A model generated the notes under the pieces. It was given only the letters and a program-made list of their open reading frames with translations. It was not told where the DNA came from and searched no databases. Below, piece after piece: positions 1 to 8,093 of a DNA stretch of 21,082 nucleotides; the stretch's first letter is position 1; the number at the start of each line of letters is the position of its first letter. Origin of the DNA: a virus; IMG/VR virus record IMGVR_UViG_3300042861_001039, positions 1-21,082 of that record; one strand, 5' to 3'. The translations under genes and the position numbers were made by a program.

Positions 1-324
1 TGACATTCCATTGACAACGATGTCAACGAACTTAGGGATAATAGGAACAGGAGTCCAATCTAAATTAAGATAAGAAAGGTCACCGTCAATAGCAAGTTCA
101 TTCTTGTACTTACCCACCGACTGCTCACCACGAGCGTATAGACGTAGCCTGTGAAAGTCTCTCCACTGCCCGTAGTATCTACACTTGTTCCCGTCCTTTC
201 TAAACCATTCGTATTGAATAGCTTGACCTACTTGCAACCCAAATTCAAGGGTTGCTTTCTCAGCGTCAGACACGAACTGATTCGGGAATGCGGTAGAAGA
301 TACTTTTATTACTACGTCTTTCAT
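1..324 (-). CDS. Portal protein, N-terminal part (runs off the left edge)
   Basis: The minus strand is open from an ATG at 324 to the window edge, giving 108 residues without a stop. The ATG overlaps the terminase stop as ATGA, which indicates translational coupling. The protein begins MKDVVIKVSSTAF and contains the stretches LRLYARGEQSVGKYKNEL and LDWTPVPIIPKFVDIVVNGM. I associate these with the N-terminus of portal (head-tail connector) proteins of uncultured Bacteroidota phages. Position directly after TerL is the usual place for a portal gene. In the virion the portal forms the ring through which DNA is packaged and ejected. The assignment rests on remembered family sequence plus gene order; only the N-terminus is visible. 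Confidence 0.7.
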   Translation of the reverse strand, partial: MKDVVIKVSSTAFPNQFVSDAEKATLEFGLQVGQAIQYEWFRKDGNKCRYYGQWRDFHRLRLYARGEQSVGKYKNELAIDGDLSYLNLDWTPVPIIPKFVDIVVNGMS

Positions 325-2615
325 CTAATTAATTCACTTGTAGTTCCTTTGTTACTATATCTCGCAAAGTTAATACTTATTTTCTTTTCTTTTTTCTCGG
401 GTATATACATATGTTTTTGATTAGCCATGATGGCTAACCCCGAGCTGATAGAAGCATCGTACTTTGTTCTGTTGTTAATATCAAACTTAGCCCAATCTTC
501 AAGTGTTCTTGTGAAGGGCATCGTTCCAATCTCATCGGCAGGTCTGTATGTCTCAGTCATATCCATACCCACAAATCTCTCTACGTAAGACTCAATGGCA
601 GCAGCATGAGCCTGTTTAATATCTTCTGACGAGTTAGGTATACCACCAAGCTCTCTCTCTGTTGCAGATAACTTAGCGTAAACCTTGTCAGGTCTATTCA
701 TACAAAACCCACGGTATCCCCTATTCTTAAAATGATAGAGCAAGCGCGGCTTATTGTTCTCTGCTAAGATAGGCATTCCGTAGAATACACAAGCCATCAG
801 CACATCTTCAAAGAATATCTCTGCTGTCTGAGGGCGAGCGATATACTCCAAGAAGAACTCGTTGACAGGCGCTTCATCCATGTGGTACTTAGTCATTCCG
901 TGCAGTGACCCATTAGAACCCCTGCCATCTACAACGGCTGAGATATCATAGGGGTCACAACCAAATGAACCCATATGCTCGTTGCCGGGGAATTTTATTC
1001 CGTTGCGTATATGAACATTATTTTGAAGTCCAACATTTGGTGTCCAACTGACTATGAACCTTCCGTTTCTGTCGGGGCTGAAGATTACCTTGGTATCTTT
1101 TATCCCATCCTTCCACATGAATGAACCACGTGTTGTGACATGCTCTTTGATAAGAGTGTCATTGTAGTCAATCTGTTGGTATATCTTGGTTAGGTTGAAT
1201 AACGCCTGCTTACTTTCATCGCGAAATGCGTGAGACTCCGTGCGTGGGTACTGTCTGTAAAATTCATTCAGGCCATCAGCGTCATTCTTCAATCCGTCTA
1301 CCTCCGCCTCCCAAAAGTCAATAGCACCATTGGTAATCCAATTGCCATCTACCCCTCTTACCTTATTCTCAGGCTTGCGAAACACAGGCATGCCATGTAT
1401 GTCGATGAACCCTTCCATGTTCCATTCCATAGGGATGAACAGGGAGTACAGCCCACTCTTAGTCTGTCCGTTGGCATTACGCGTTGTCACACGCGAGTCC
1501 TCATAGATATCTTTGAAGTTCTGACCACCCTTAGCAAGAGCGTTAGAGGTTGAACCCATCATACACTTGCCAATAATCTTGCTACCCAAACGAAGACACG
1601 TCTTTGTTACGCGCCAATTCTCTTTAATGTTATTCGGCTTGGTCCACTTACCACTCTCATCGTGGACAAGCAGCCGTAGCTTCTCACCATCATAGGAGTT
1701 ATCTTCTGTGTTCTTCCAATCTATCGTGGTGTCAAGCCCCTCTACTATGTCTTGCTCAGCATTAAACATGTTCTTCTTCGTAATCTTCGAAGCCGGAACG
1801 CGATACGCCAATTCAGTCTTTGGCTTATCCATTCCATCCATAATAGGTTTGAAGAAAAAAGGAAGACGGCTGTTAATAGGAACAACCTTGTCGGTAAACA
1901 TTTTCTTAGCATCGGCTCCTGTCTTTGATAATATACCTACACGACCATCCTTTACAAGAGTACCTACATTGATACACTCTGACGATGACATGAAGGAGAA
2001 TCCCGAACGACGTATCTTCAGGTAGTCCATTCCAAAGCATCTGTTGTCTGCTACGCATGCTTCCCAAAAGATCCAAAAGATTCTATTAGCCTCACGGAAG
2101 TCGGGGTAGCCCACGTCGATACTCGCCCACTGAAGGTACATCCAATGCGAGCCTGTGATATAGGTGTGAACGCCGTTGTTCATAAACCAATACCCTTCTT
2201 CGCGATAGTCAAACTGCTTCTCAATATAATCTACCCAACGATTCTTAAACTCAGAGGACATATCATTCCATTGGAAGATAGTCTGAATCTTAGATAGTGG
2301 AATAGGCAGATCTTCTCTCTCCCAATATTGCTCTTCGGGGTTAGGGTCCCTTTTGTTACAAGCCATAGGCTTGGCAGGCAGGGCTATGTTTAAACCTGAT
2401 ACGTTTATTATCTGACCTATAGAGCCATTCTTTGATATGATAACGACATCGTACTCTTTGTTGTATCCATACTCCCACGAGTTATCTGCGTTTTTTTTCG
2501 CAATAACTTTAGTCGGGATGTGATTCTCGAGTACACGATATAGACTATTTTGATCGTCGTTCTGCAAATCCTTGTTTTGTATCAACCTTGCTCGGACCTT
2601 TCTCGATAGCATCAA
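321..2615 (-). CDS. Terminase large subunit (TerL), packaging ATPase/nuclease
   Basis: This 764-residue protein should power DNA packaging into the prohead and cut the concatemer. The ATPase half has a P-loop-like segment at about 201-213 (IRRSGFSFMSSSE). It departs from the usual R-x-x-G-K-S/T because Lys is replaced by Phe. A following strand and helix lie at 226-240, a Walker B at 313-320 (LRLLVHDE, with the catalytic Glu after Asp), and a coupling-motif-like GSTSN at 354-358. The C-terminal half carries an RNase-H-like first acidic strand, FGCDPYDISAVVDGR, near 551-565, with further acidic residues near 600. It is longer than the usual 400-600 residues. The ATG at 2615 makes a 71-bp overlap with the upstream gene; a TTG about 16 codons in is an alternative start. 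The stop overlaps the portal ATG by 4 bases. Confidence 0.85.
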   Translation of the reverse strand: MMLSRKVRARLIQNKDLQNDDQNSLYRVLENHIPTKVIAKKNADNSWEYGYNKEYDVVIISKNGSIGQIINVSGLNIALPAKPMACNKRDPNPEEQYWEREDLPIPLSKIQTIFQWNDMSSEFKNRWVDYIEKQFDYREEGYWFMNNGVHTYITGSHWMYLQWASIDVGYPDFREANRIFWIFWEACVADNRCFGMDYLKIRRSGFSFMSSSECINVGTLVKDGRVGILSKTGADAKKMFTDKVVPINSRLPFFFKPIMDGMDKPKTELAYRVPASKITKKNMFNAEQDIVEGLDTTIDWKNTEDNSYDGEKLRLLVHDESGKWTKPNNIKENWRVTKTCLRLGSKIIGKCMMGSTSNALAKGGQNFKDIYEDSRVTTRNANGQTKSGLYSLFIPMEWNMEGFIDIHGMPVFRKPENKVRGVDGNWITNGAIDFWEAEVDGLKNDADGLNEFYRQYPRTESHAFRDESKQALFNLTKIYQQIDYNDTLIKEHVTTRGSFMWKDGIKDTKVIFSPDRNGRFIVSWTPNVGLQNNVHIRNGIKFPGNEHMGSFGCDPYDISAVVDGRGSNGSLHGMTKYHMDEAPVNEFFLEYIARPQTAEIFFEDVLMACVFYGMPILAENNKPRLLYHFKNRGYRGFCMNRPDKVYAKLSATERELGGIPNSSEDIKQAHAAAIESYVERFVGMDMTETYRPADEIGTMPFTRTLEDWAKFDINNRTKYDASISSGLAIMANQKHMYIPEKKEKKISINFARYSNKGTTSELIR

Positions 2616-2847
2616 GAGATTCTTTCTCTGACTCTATCCTGTTAAGTATCTCGAATGCATCAAATATAGCGATTTTTTTTGTAGCCGCTGCGTTCTTTAA
2701 TCTGTCAGCAGCCAACTCAGTCACCTCACCATCGGCATCAACATTCTTTTGCACAATCTTTTCTTCAGCCACCTCGATGAGATGCTGAACGGCTTTGTAT
2801 CCCGACTCAATAATCTTGAGTTTTAATTCTCTTGTGTTGGTAACCAT
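2545..2847 (-). CDS. Possible terminase small subunit (conserved gene upstream of TerL)
   Basis: A 100-residue, mostly helical and charged protein beginning MVTNTRELKLKIIESGYKAV. It is rich in Glu, Lys and Ala, with a helix around NAAATKKIAIFDAFEILNRI and a basic end, GFAERRSK. Its place immediately before TerL, its size and its helical character fit a small terminase subunit, which would bind the packaging site and regulate TerL. No clear helix-turn-helix can be read, so the role is inferred from position. I recall very similar sequences before TerL in Bacteroidota phages. The gene starts 2 bases after the stop of the 187-residue gene upstream and overlaps the annotated TerL start by 71 bp. 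Confidence 0.6.
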   Translation of the reverse strand: MVTNTRELKLKIIESGYKAVQHLIEVAEEKIVQKNVDADGEVTELAADRLKNAAATKKIAIFDAFEILNRIESEKESLDAIEKGPSKVDTKQGFAERRSK

Positions 2848-2849
2848 AG

Positions 2850-3413
2850 TTATATCTTTATCGTAATCTGATGGTCATACATGCGGTACAACTTCTCTCC
2901 GTCCACGGTGAACTCATACTCACTATCAGGTGAGAATACTACGCTGTCTCCCGCCTTAACACCTTGAGATGTTAGATACTCATTGGGATACTTCATGATA
3001 CCCATCAATGGTTCTTCGGAGAATGGCTTGCTGATATAAGACTCGGTAGCAGGCATTGGCTTTACGAAACAATACTTGTCGTAAGCATACCAAGTGTCGC
3101 CCTTCTTATACATGAAGAACTGCTCGTTGTCAATTAGGAAAACATCTTCTCTGAAAAAACTTCTTCCGCTTTTTCGGTTTCCCTTTACGTCGTTATAAAA
3201 CTTGAATACATTGTGGTGTACAAGAAGCGTGTCCCCCTGTTCTATAGGGCCGGTGTACCATAGTGGTGTCTCAACAACAATAGCTTCACGATTGGAGAAC
3301 TTATGATCTTCCTCTGACGTGTTGACTACGAACTCTATTCCTGCTATTTCTTTTGTGTTGTTGTATCTTTTTCCTTCTAATGGTCTCGTTATAAAATAAA
3401 ACGGTGATTTCAT
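2850..3413 (-). CDS. Possible tandem GroES-fold (co-chaperonin-like) protein
   Basis: A 187-residue protein that can be read as two diverged co-chaperonin-like units. Unit 1 (about 5-108) has AGIEFVV, then REAIVVETP and IEQGDTLLVHHNVFK. These line up with the SGLVL, RGVVVEPG and VKGDKIYYDK stretches of the GroES encoded at 13334-13591. Unit 2 (about 109-187) has MGIMKYP, then VKAGDSVVFSPDSEYEFTVDGEKLYRMYDHQI. This resembles the GroES end (V-x-x-GD-x-V-x-F ... I-DG-E-x-Y-x-x-x-x-x-x-x-I). The comparison is by eye and identity is low. A structural or assembly role next to the terminase is equally possible. The gene abuts its neighbours (1-2 bases), so it belongs to the terminase operon. Confidence 0.5.
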   Translation of the reverse strand: MKSPFYFITRPLEGKRYNNTKEIAGIEFVVNTSEEDHKFSNREAIVVETPLWYTGPIEQGDTLLVHHNVFKFYNDVKGNRKSGRSFFREDVFLIDNEQFFMYKKGDTWYAYDKYCFVKPMPATESYISKPFSEEPLMGIMKYPNEYLTSQGVKAGDSVVFSPDSEYEFTVDGEKLYRMYDHQITIKI

Positions 3414-3641
3414 TTAGTAATTTATATTAAATTCAATTGAAGTGGGTATGGCGGAGTTGAACTCCTTCCAAATGAGAATCTCTTGTTTTTCGTTTATAAT
3501 GTAGATCTTGATAGAATCTTTGACGTGGTCATACTTAATGCAATCTATCTCGTAAGAGTCGCCAAGAACTTTCTGTCCCACAAGGTAATGCATTGCACCA
3601 CCCTTGTAGTCAGGTCCTATTGATATCTTACGAATATCCAT
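3414..3641 (-). CDS. Conserved small protein of unknown function
   Basis: A 75-residue protein beginning MDIRKISIGPDYKGGAMHY. It is short, probably mainly beta, with no signal peptide, membrane segment or known catalytic motif. It touches the genes on either side: its ATG shares a base with the upstream stop, and its stop lies directly before the next ATG. It is therefore a coupled member of the head/packaging operon. I recall similar proteins in this place in uncultured Bacteroidota phages but know of no function. Confidence 0.6.
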   Translation of the reverse strand: MDIRKISIGPDYKGGAMHYLVGQKVLGDSYEIDCIKYDHVKDSIKIYIINEKQEILIWKEFNSAIPTSIEFNINY

Positions 3642-4255
3642 TAAATCTGATTGACTGTAAGGATAATGCTTGGGGTAGCAGGATGCACCGCATTAGCAGG
3701 ATCTGCAACCATTGTGATGTTTGTAGCCGTAGCAGTCCACATCAATTGGATGTAGTCACCTGCGTTTAATGCCACGAAATAATTCCAAGCAGCCATAACA
3801 AAGTTTGAATTGCTTTGAAGAACCACCTTACCATTTGTGTCAGCAATGTTAGCCGCTGCCGTTGAGCCGTTCTTACGCAACCAAAAGTCTACCGTCTGTG
3901 AACTTCCTGCTGAGTTAGACAACTGAGAGGAGAACATTATGTTGTATACACCTGCATTAGCCACGGTGATTCTCGTTAGATTAGTACCGTCAGTCACAAT
4001 AGACACACCATTGGTAGCGGTACTATCTGTAGTTCTCAATATCACAGGAACGCCTACGTTAGCGCCGCCTGTTAATGTCTGAGTGATGCTATCGTAGAAT
4101 GAACCCTTGTAAGTATCAAGAACGTCAGGCACTAATGAAAGAACTTCCTGAATTGTAAAGTTCTTTGTAGCGTCATTACTTGCGCTATCAGTACCTATAA
4201 GCTTATCAGAAAGAGTTGGTGTACCTACTAATGCGTATGAACTAATCTTAGCCAT
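3641..4255 (-). CDS. Virion fibre-like protein with TNF/C1q-like beta domain
   Basis: The 204-residue protein starts with MAKISSYALVGTPTLSDKLI and then TKNFTIQEVL at 30-39. This kind of short N-terminal anchor is common on phage tail or head fibres (a 'defined value plus enabled test' pattern). The rest, about 50-204, is rich in Ser, Thr, Asn and Gly with alternating beta strands. The line VANAGVYNIMFSSQLSN and the end SIILTVNQI resemble the jelly-roll C1q/TNF-like heads of phage fibre proteins. No enzyme motif is seen. It lies inside the terminase operon, one-base overlapped with its neighbours. A surface decoration or adhesion role is inferred from composition and fold pattern. Confidence 0.55.
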   Translation of the reverse strand: MAKISSYALVGTPTLSDKLIGTDSASNDATKNFTIQEVLSLVPDVLDTYKGSFYDSITQTLTGGANVGVPVILRTTDSTATNGVSIVTDGTNLTRITVANAGVYNIMFSSQLSNSAGSSQTVDFWLRKNGSTAAANIADTNGKVVLQSNSNFVMAAWNYFVALNAGDYIQLMWTATATNITMVADPANAVHPATPSIILTVNQI

Positions 4256-4596
4256 TATGATAAAGTTAAAAGGTAAAGGGTTTGGTTAACTAAGCTAAGC
4301 ATCTCATCTACTATATTCTGAAGCTCAGAGGAGTAGTTGTTACGCTCGCTATCAAGGGTGCTCTGCATATCCTTAAGGTGATTTACAGCGTCTATGTTCT
4401 TAGACTCAGGGATAACTATCTCAACACGTTTGTTACGACCAAAGTAAACCTCACTGAACTTGTCAGTCAGGTCAAGGATACCATCGTAGTAATGGTTCAA
4501 CGCTTTATGCTCAGCAAACGATGTTGTCTGCAGGTGAGCGATATGCATCGCATCTCTTGATTGGAACAATGTCCCGATAAATTTTCCCGGTGTCAT
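4255..4596 (-). CDS. DUF5856-like / ferritin-like helical protein
   Basis: A 113-residue, all-helical protein. The N-terminal helices carry a His/Glu pattern: SRDAMHIAHLQTTSFAEHKAL at about 13-33 is followed by NHYYDGILDLTDKFSEVYFG. I associate this pattern with DUF5856 proteins, which look like distant relatives of Dps and the ferritin-like four-helix bundle. The His and Glu residues could hold metal, but a complete di-iron site cannot be claimed. Its start follows the upstream stop by 2 bases and its stop shares a base with the next start. The function in a phage operon is unknown. Confidence 0.55.
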   Translation of the reverse strand: MTPGKFIGTLFQSRDAMHIAHLQTTSFAEHKALNHYYDGILDLTDKFSEVYFGRNKRVEIVIPESKNIDAVNHLKDMQSTLDSERNNYSSELQNIVDEMLSLVNQTLYLLTLS

Positions 4597-4598
4597 AA

Positions 4599-4838
4599 TT
4601 ATTCTTGTTTTTTCTTGGTAATCTCCCCTGTCTGAATATTGATGACAGAGTCAACACCATATTTGCTTATTAATTTCTTCTCGTTCTCAGCAGAGACTTT
4701 TCTAATCGCATCGATATCATTAAGGATATCATGCTTTCTCAACTCTAAATCGCCAAGAGCATTCTTAGCGTTAGTGTAGTCTTTGCTCATTGATTGGAGT
4801 AATTCTAACTCCTCTTTTAAAAGTACTGTCGCTTCCAT
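4599..4838 (-). CDS. Small coiled-coil protein, first gene of the terminase operon
   Basis: A 79-residue protein with a heptad-like charged helix over about 5-58 (LLKEELELLQSMSKDY and onward). It ends in a short strand and a basic tail, VINIQTGEITKKKQE. There is no membrane segment. It is the first gene after a TAnnTTTG box (4858-4865) and is therefore probably the head of the unit running to TerL and the portal. Similar small coiled-coil proteins are frequent in these phages, but I know of no established role. Confidence 0.6.
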   Translation of the reverse strand: MEATVLLKEELELLQSMSKDYTNAKNALGDLELRKHDILNDIDAIRKVSAENEKKLISKYGVDSVINIQTGEITKKKQE

Positions 4839-4857
4839 TTGATTAGATTTATTTTTA

Positions 4858-4865
4858 CAAAGATA
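4858..4865 (-). promoter_or_regulatory. Promoter -7 box (TATCTTTG) for the terminase/portal operon
   Basis: The minus strand reads TATCTTTG, a perfect match to the Bacteroidota -7 element TAnnTTTG, 20 bases before the ATG at 4838. It lies in a 28-base gap that is one of the few breaks in this otherwise overlapping gene array. No good TTG is seen 19-21 bases upstream, where the sequence is holin coding DNA. Confidence 0.55.
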
Positions 4866-4866
4866 G

Positions 4867-5367
4867 TTAATTTATATTCTTCTTCATTGCACTACCAAAG
4901 TAGTATCCAAATATGGAAAGGACTACACCCTCAGAGATTCCAATGAGGTGAATCCATATCTCCTTGTTAGCCTCAGGAATCTGAAGGAAGGCAATGGCAT
5001 ATACGATAAAGCAGAATACACCCAAGCCTATTAACCCTGTTAGTGTAAACAAGTAATCGTGCTTCCCTGCCTTAGATATCTCTACCTCGCGTAAGCGAGC
5101 CGACTCTCTGTCTTTCACCTCTGTCTCATACATCTGAGCAAGGTCTGCCGTAAGAAGTTCTTTTTCCTCGGGGCTAAGCTTCTCTGACATCTTGATAAGG
5201 TTCTTGGCTACACCAAGTACTCCCGCATCGGGCAGTAGGTCACCCACTGTCTCGAGGATGTCGGGTGCTTTGTCTTTCAGAAAGACACCTACCTTGGTGT
5301 CCTTGAATTTTTTCTTGTCCTTGTCCTTGCGTCTAAGCTTGGAAAGGAATGTATTTCGTTCTTCCAT
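4867..5367 (-). CDS. Holin candidate with two C-terminal membrane segments
   Basis: A 166-residue protein. The first 100 residues are soluble and highly charged, starting with a Lys-rich stretch, LRRKDKDKKKFKD. Two membrane helices follow, at about 105-129 and 138-160, and then a short MKKNIN tail. The arrangement (charged N-terminal domain, hydrophobic hairpin) and the place directly after an endolysin-type peptidase fit a holin. It resembles the '3TM holin' family found in gene-transfer agents and phages. It overlaps the peptidase gene by 35 bp, so the two are coupled. The holin call is from topology and neighbourhood. Confidence 0.6.
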   Translation of the reverse strand: MEERNTFLSKLRRKDKDKKKFKDTKVGVFLKDKAPDILETVGDLLPDAGVLGVAKNLIKMSEKLSPEEKELLTADLAQMYETEVKDRESARLREVEISKAGKHDYLFTLTGLIGLGVFCFIVYAIAFLQIPEANKEIWIHLIGISEGVVLSIFGYYFGSAMKKNIN

Positions 5368-5785
5368 TTGATTTGATTGCTCTTAGTGAATTTTTGCGGT
5401 TACTCTTAGTGGAGAATGATACGTGAATCCAATCGGGCTGCGCGTCATTTCCAAACTCCCAAATGATTTGGTCGTAGTCAAGGTTCTCTCTGATAAACTT
5501 AAACGCCTCAGCGCACTTGTTTTTGAGGTCAATGTCCACTGCCTGACCGAACTTATGCTGACTTGATTTGGCTCCGCCTATGAGGCTATTTAGCACCTCA
5601 GAGCGATATCCTGAACTGATCTTGATAGGACCACCGATATGAGCACGCAATGGCTCAAGTACTTTTTCGCATAGAGCGGTGAGGTTTCTAATCGACTGTG
5701 CGTTAGGAGTATTGTCAATTCCCTTCTTGATAGCCGTTGGGCTGAAGGTCATCTCCGCTAAGGTAAAGTGTTGTGATAAGTTCAT
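5333..5785 (-). CDS. Endolysin-type peptidase M15 (zinc D,D-carboxypeptidase/endopeptidase)
   Basis: A 150-residue enzyme with the M15 zinc-site pattern. SQHKFGQAVDID at 75-86 gives the S-x-H-x-x-x-x-x-x-D ligands His77 and Asp84. PDWIHVSF at 117-124 gives the third ligand, His121, and IIWE near 107-110 supplies the likely catalytic Glu. SSGYRSEVLN at 57-66 is the usual preceding strand/loop. Such enzymes cut peptidoglycan peptide stems. Here it would be the phage lysin that releases progeny, working with the overlapping holin candidate. There is no signal peptide, so it would depend on a holin. Its ATG overlaps the stop of the small basic gene upstream (ATGA). Confidence 0.85.
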   Translation of the reverse strand: MNLSQHFTLAEMTFSPTAIKKGIDNTPNAQSIRNLTALCEKVLEPLRAHIGGPIKISSGYRSEVLNSLIGGAKSSQHKFGQAVDIDLKNKCAEAFKFIRENLDYDQIIWEFGNDAQPDWIHVSFSTKSNRKNSLRAIKSNGRTKYIPFQA

Positions 5786-5919
5786 CGTCCTTGCCCTCTA
5801 TATTGTTTCTTGTAGTTCTTACTTGACTTAGACACACTTGTCTTGGTCTTGGAGTGAATGCCGGGTCTTGCCACCTTAGGCTTGACAAGCTTAGTTGGAC
5901 TGCTCTGAATTTTCGCCAT
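5782..5919 (-). CDS. Small basic protein (45 aa) between holin-like and lysin genes
   Basis: Read directly from the sequence: ATG at 5919, TGA at 5782-5784 overlapping the lysin ATG. The product begins MAKIQSSPTKLVKPKVARPG and ends NYKKQYRGQGR. It contains about 12 Lys and 4 Arg and almost no acidic residues. It overlaps the 70-residue upstream gene by 29 bp. I recall close relatives (the K-N-Y-K-K-x-Y-x-G-Q-G-R ending) in many Bacteroidota phages, which supports a real gene. A nucleic-acid-binding or virion-packaged role would fit the charge, but that is conjecture. Confidence 0.65.
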   Translation of the reverse strand: MAKIQSSPTKLVKPKVARPGIHSKTKTSVSKSSKNYKKQYRGQGR

Positions 5920-6103
5920 CTTGCTTATTGATTTTTTTCATGTAGTAAGCGATTGCAAATAATCCTGTGATAATCGCAATCAACCCTGACATGGCTGATA
6001 TGATTGGTTGAAACTCTGTAGCCTTAGCCGCTACAGCTGTTACTACTGATGTTGATGCTCCTGCTGCCGCAATGCTATCCTGTATCTCTTGAGGAGTTTT
6101 CAT
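5891..6103 (-). CDS. Small membrane protein, second holin/antiholin candidate
   Basis: A 70-residue protein. It has an Ala/Ser-rich amphipathic first third, one clear hydrophobic helix at about 32-54 (IISAMSGLIAIITGLFAIAYYM) and a polar, charged tail, KKINKQDGENSEQSN. Size, topology and closeness to the M15 lysin fit a holin, antiholin or pinholin-like protein. Its ATG shares a base with the upstream stop. It cannot be told from the sequence which of the three holin-like genes in this window does the actual hole-making. Confidence 0.5.
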   Translation of the reverse strand: MKTPQEIQDSIAAAGASTSVVTAVAAKATEFQPIISAMSGLIAIITGLFAIAYYMKKINKQDGENSEQSN

Positions 6104-6414
6104 TATTCTGTCGGTGATATTACTTCATCATTAATAGCATAACCCGCAAACGCGTGCTTTGGATTCAAAGGTACAACAATAAAGCTTCCGAAATCCACAT
6201 CTTGAATACACATCACATCGTAACAGTATCCCGGGATCGGAACGGGTGGCTCTTGATTATCGTATAGCACACCTATCTCAACGATGGCTTGCACTCCCTC
6301 TCCGTAGACAAGCGTTGTTTCACCGTCAATCTCTTGCTGTACATAAATGCCTTTAGCTAATAGCTCAGCCATTGCCTCGGTCTTATCTGCGAATACTAAT
6401 TTGTATATGTTCAT
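6103..6414 (-). CDS. Conserved hypothetical protein downstream of the tail fibre
   Basis: A 103-residue protein, mixed alpha/beta, beginning MNIYKLVFADKTEAMAELLA. It contains QAIVEIGVLYDNQEP and a Tyr/Cys-containing segment, PGYCYDVMCIQDVDFGSF. There is no membrane segment. It shares one base with each neighbour. Proteins with the start 'M-x-I-Y-K-L-x-F-A-D' follow tail-fibre genes in related phages as I remember them. That suggests a fibre-associated structural or assembly role, but it remains unassigned. Confidence 0.5.
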   Translation of the reverse strand: MNIYKLVFADKTEAMAELLAKGIYVQQEIDGETTLVYGEGVQAIVEIGVLYDNQEPPVPIPGYCYDVMCIQDVDFGSFIVVPLNPKHAFAGYAINDEVISPTE

Positions 6415-8093
6415 TATTTTGTGATATTAATACACTCGGCATCTGATAGCGGGGTTGGATACAACATAATACTTGAAATAAACTTTCTTGCTGACGCATT
6501 ACCAAAAGCTTGCAAAAACTCCATATTTGTTATAGCAAATGAGGTAGCTGATACAACTTTAACTCCGTTCTCAAATATATCTGCGGTTGTTCCATTCCAT
6601 TTAATTGCAATTTTCACATTATCAGTAGTAGTGTTATACAAAGGTGTACCTGCACCTGCAATCCATTTTGATATACTGACTCTTGATGCTGCTGCTGCAT
6701 TTCTTATGTTTATTCCATTGGTAAATCCTCCTGATAAACTATCGATATATATTCCCGATTCAATACCATCTCTTGTAATAGGAATGTTATTTTTTAAATT
6801 AACAAACCAAGTCCCTCCTGCAGCAGTTATTAAACCTTCAGTAAAAATATTACTTCGAGTCATTGTATCCGCATTCCTCGTCACGCTTGCAGATGTTGTA
6901 GGGATGTAGGAAGTGGCGTATGCTCCGACTTCAAGTTGTGCGCCCCATAGAAAGACGGAGGTTGATAGGGTGTTTGATTCAAGTCTTGCAGATGTGCTTG
7001 AAGATACTAACGCAATACCAAAACCACTTAAATTAGTTGCTGCTGCCGTAAATATCATTGAGCAACGATACCACCCGTTACCTACGCTTGTAATTGATGA
7101 CGTAGGGTTGCTTCCAAAGGTAGTGCCTACTGAGCCAACAATACCAATATTTACATCAAAGTTTGCAAATTGACCACCTGTTACATTAAAACTGTATATC
7201 TGTACAAAATTATTTGTTGACTTTTTTACGTAAAATGTAACAGCGTAAGAAGTTCCTGTAGTAAATGAAATCAATGGTTGGTTTTGACTAACAACATGTG
7301 TTGCGGATGTTCCGTTTGCCGTAAAAGTATCTGCGTTAGCAATTCCACTTGGTGAAGTATTTGAATTAGCCGCAACACTTGAAAAACCTTTAGTCCACGT
7401 CGGATCATCAAACTGCTCACTGAATAACGCAAGGTTAGTCCTCTGCGGTTCAAGTAACAAAGCAGCGGTCCCTGTCGAGTAGTCAATACGAGGGATATTC
7501 AATCTTGTTGTTGTTGGAAGATAGTCTAATGCTGATGAACCTTCAACAAGTTGAGCGCCCCAAATGTCTACGCTACCCGCTACGCTCGAAACTATTTTAG
7601 GAGTCGCACTGTTGGAAGTAATTGTTTTTGTTATAGAAATACGCTGCCAAGAAGATGTAATTGCAACTGAAGAAGTATCGTTTCCGATATACAAAGCAAT
7701 TGACGTTAATGAACTTGACTTTATCCAAAGCGAAAATGTAAGAATATCGCCTGTTGTTCTTGTAGATGCCTGTTGTATTTGACCAAATGCAGTACCATTA
7801 AACGTAAGCGTGTCTGCCGTTAAAGTTCCATCAGGTGCAGTTGTAGTGTTTGCCGCTATGGTTGCGCCATTTATCAAACTCCAAGGAGAAATATTAAACT
7901 GCTCACTATACTGCACCAAGTTGTATGGCGTAGTCTCAACAAGCAACGCTCCATTGGTGCGTGTGCCGGTAGTGGCTCGTGTGAATGTCAAGTCACGTGG
8001 GACGAATCGCCCACTATTAACGGCATAGCCAAGTAATGAGCTGCTCTTTACTCCCCAATTGCCGTCACCTATTATTAAACTTTCTCCTGCCAT
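6414..8093 (-). CDS. Tail-fibre-like receptor-binding protein (paralogue 1)
   Basis: A 559-residue protein built from repeated beta modules. After an N-terminal segment with RDLTFTRATTGTRTNGALL, one module runs from about 58 (NLVQYSEQFNISPW) to about 195 (IWGAQLVEGSSALDYLPTT). A second runs from about 218 (NLALFSEQFDDPTW) to about 400 (LWGAQLEVGAYATSYIPTT). A C-terminal LamG/concanavalin-like part follows, ending in PLSDAECINITK. The modules look like carbohydrate-binding jelly rolls (W-x-R-x-S strand, WGAQLE strand). Together with the neighbouring paralogue it is the best candidate for host-surface recognition. The start shares a base with the upstream stop. Confidence 0.7.
   Translation of the reverse strand: MAGESLIIGDGNWGVKSSSLLGYAVNSGRFVPRDLTFTRATTGTRTNGALLVETTPYNLVQYSEQFNISPWSLINGATIAANTTTAPDGTLTADTLTFNGTAFGQIQQASTRTTGDILTFSLWIKSSSLTSIALYIGNDTSSVAITSSWQRISITKTITSNSATPKIVSSVAGSVDIWGAQLVEGSSALDYLPTTTRLNIPRIDYSTGTAALLLEPQRTNLALFSEQFDDPTWTKGFSSVAANSNTSPSGIANADTFTANGTSATHVVSQNQPLISFTTGTSYAVTFYVKKSTNNFVQIYSFNVTGGQFANFDVNIGIVGSVGTTFGSNPTSSITSVGNGWYRCSMIFTAAATNLSGFGIALVSSSTSARLESNTLSTSVFLWGAQLEVGAYATSYIPTTSASVTRNADTMTRSNIFTEGLITAAGGTWFVNLKNNIPITRDGIESGIYIDSLSGGFTNGINIRNAAAASRVSISKWIAGAGTPLYNTTTDNVKIAIKWNGTTADIFENGVKVVSATSFAITNMEFLQAFGNASARKFISSIMLYPTPLSDAECINITK

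Noticed and set aside
7271-8028. Plus and minus shadow frames in the tail-fibre gene
   Set aside because: Low-complexity Ser/Thr/Val translations of the antisense or shifted frame, with no leader.
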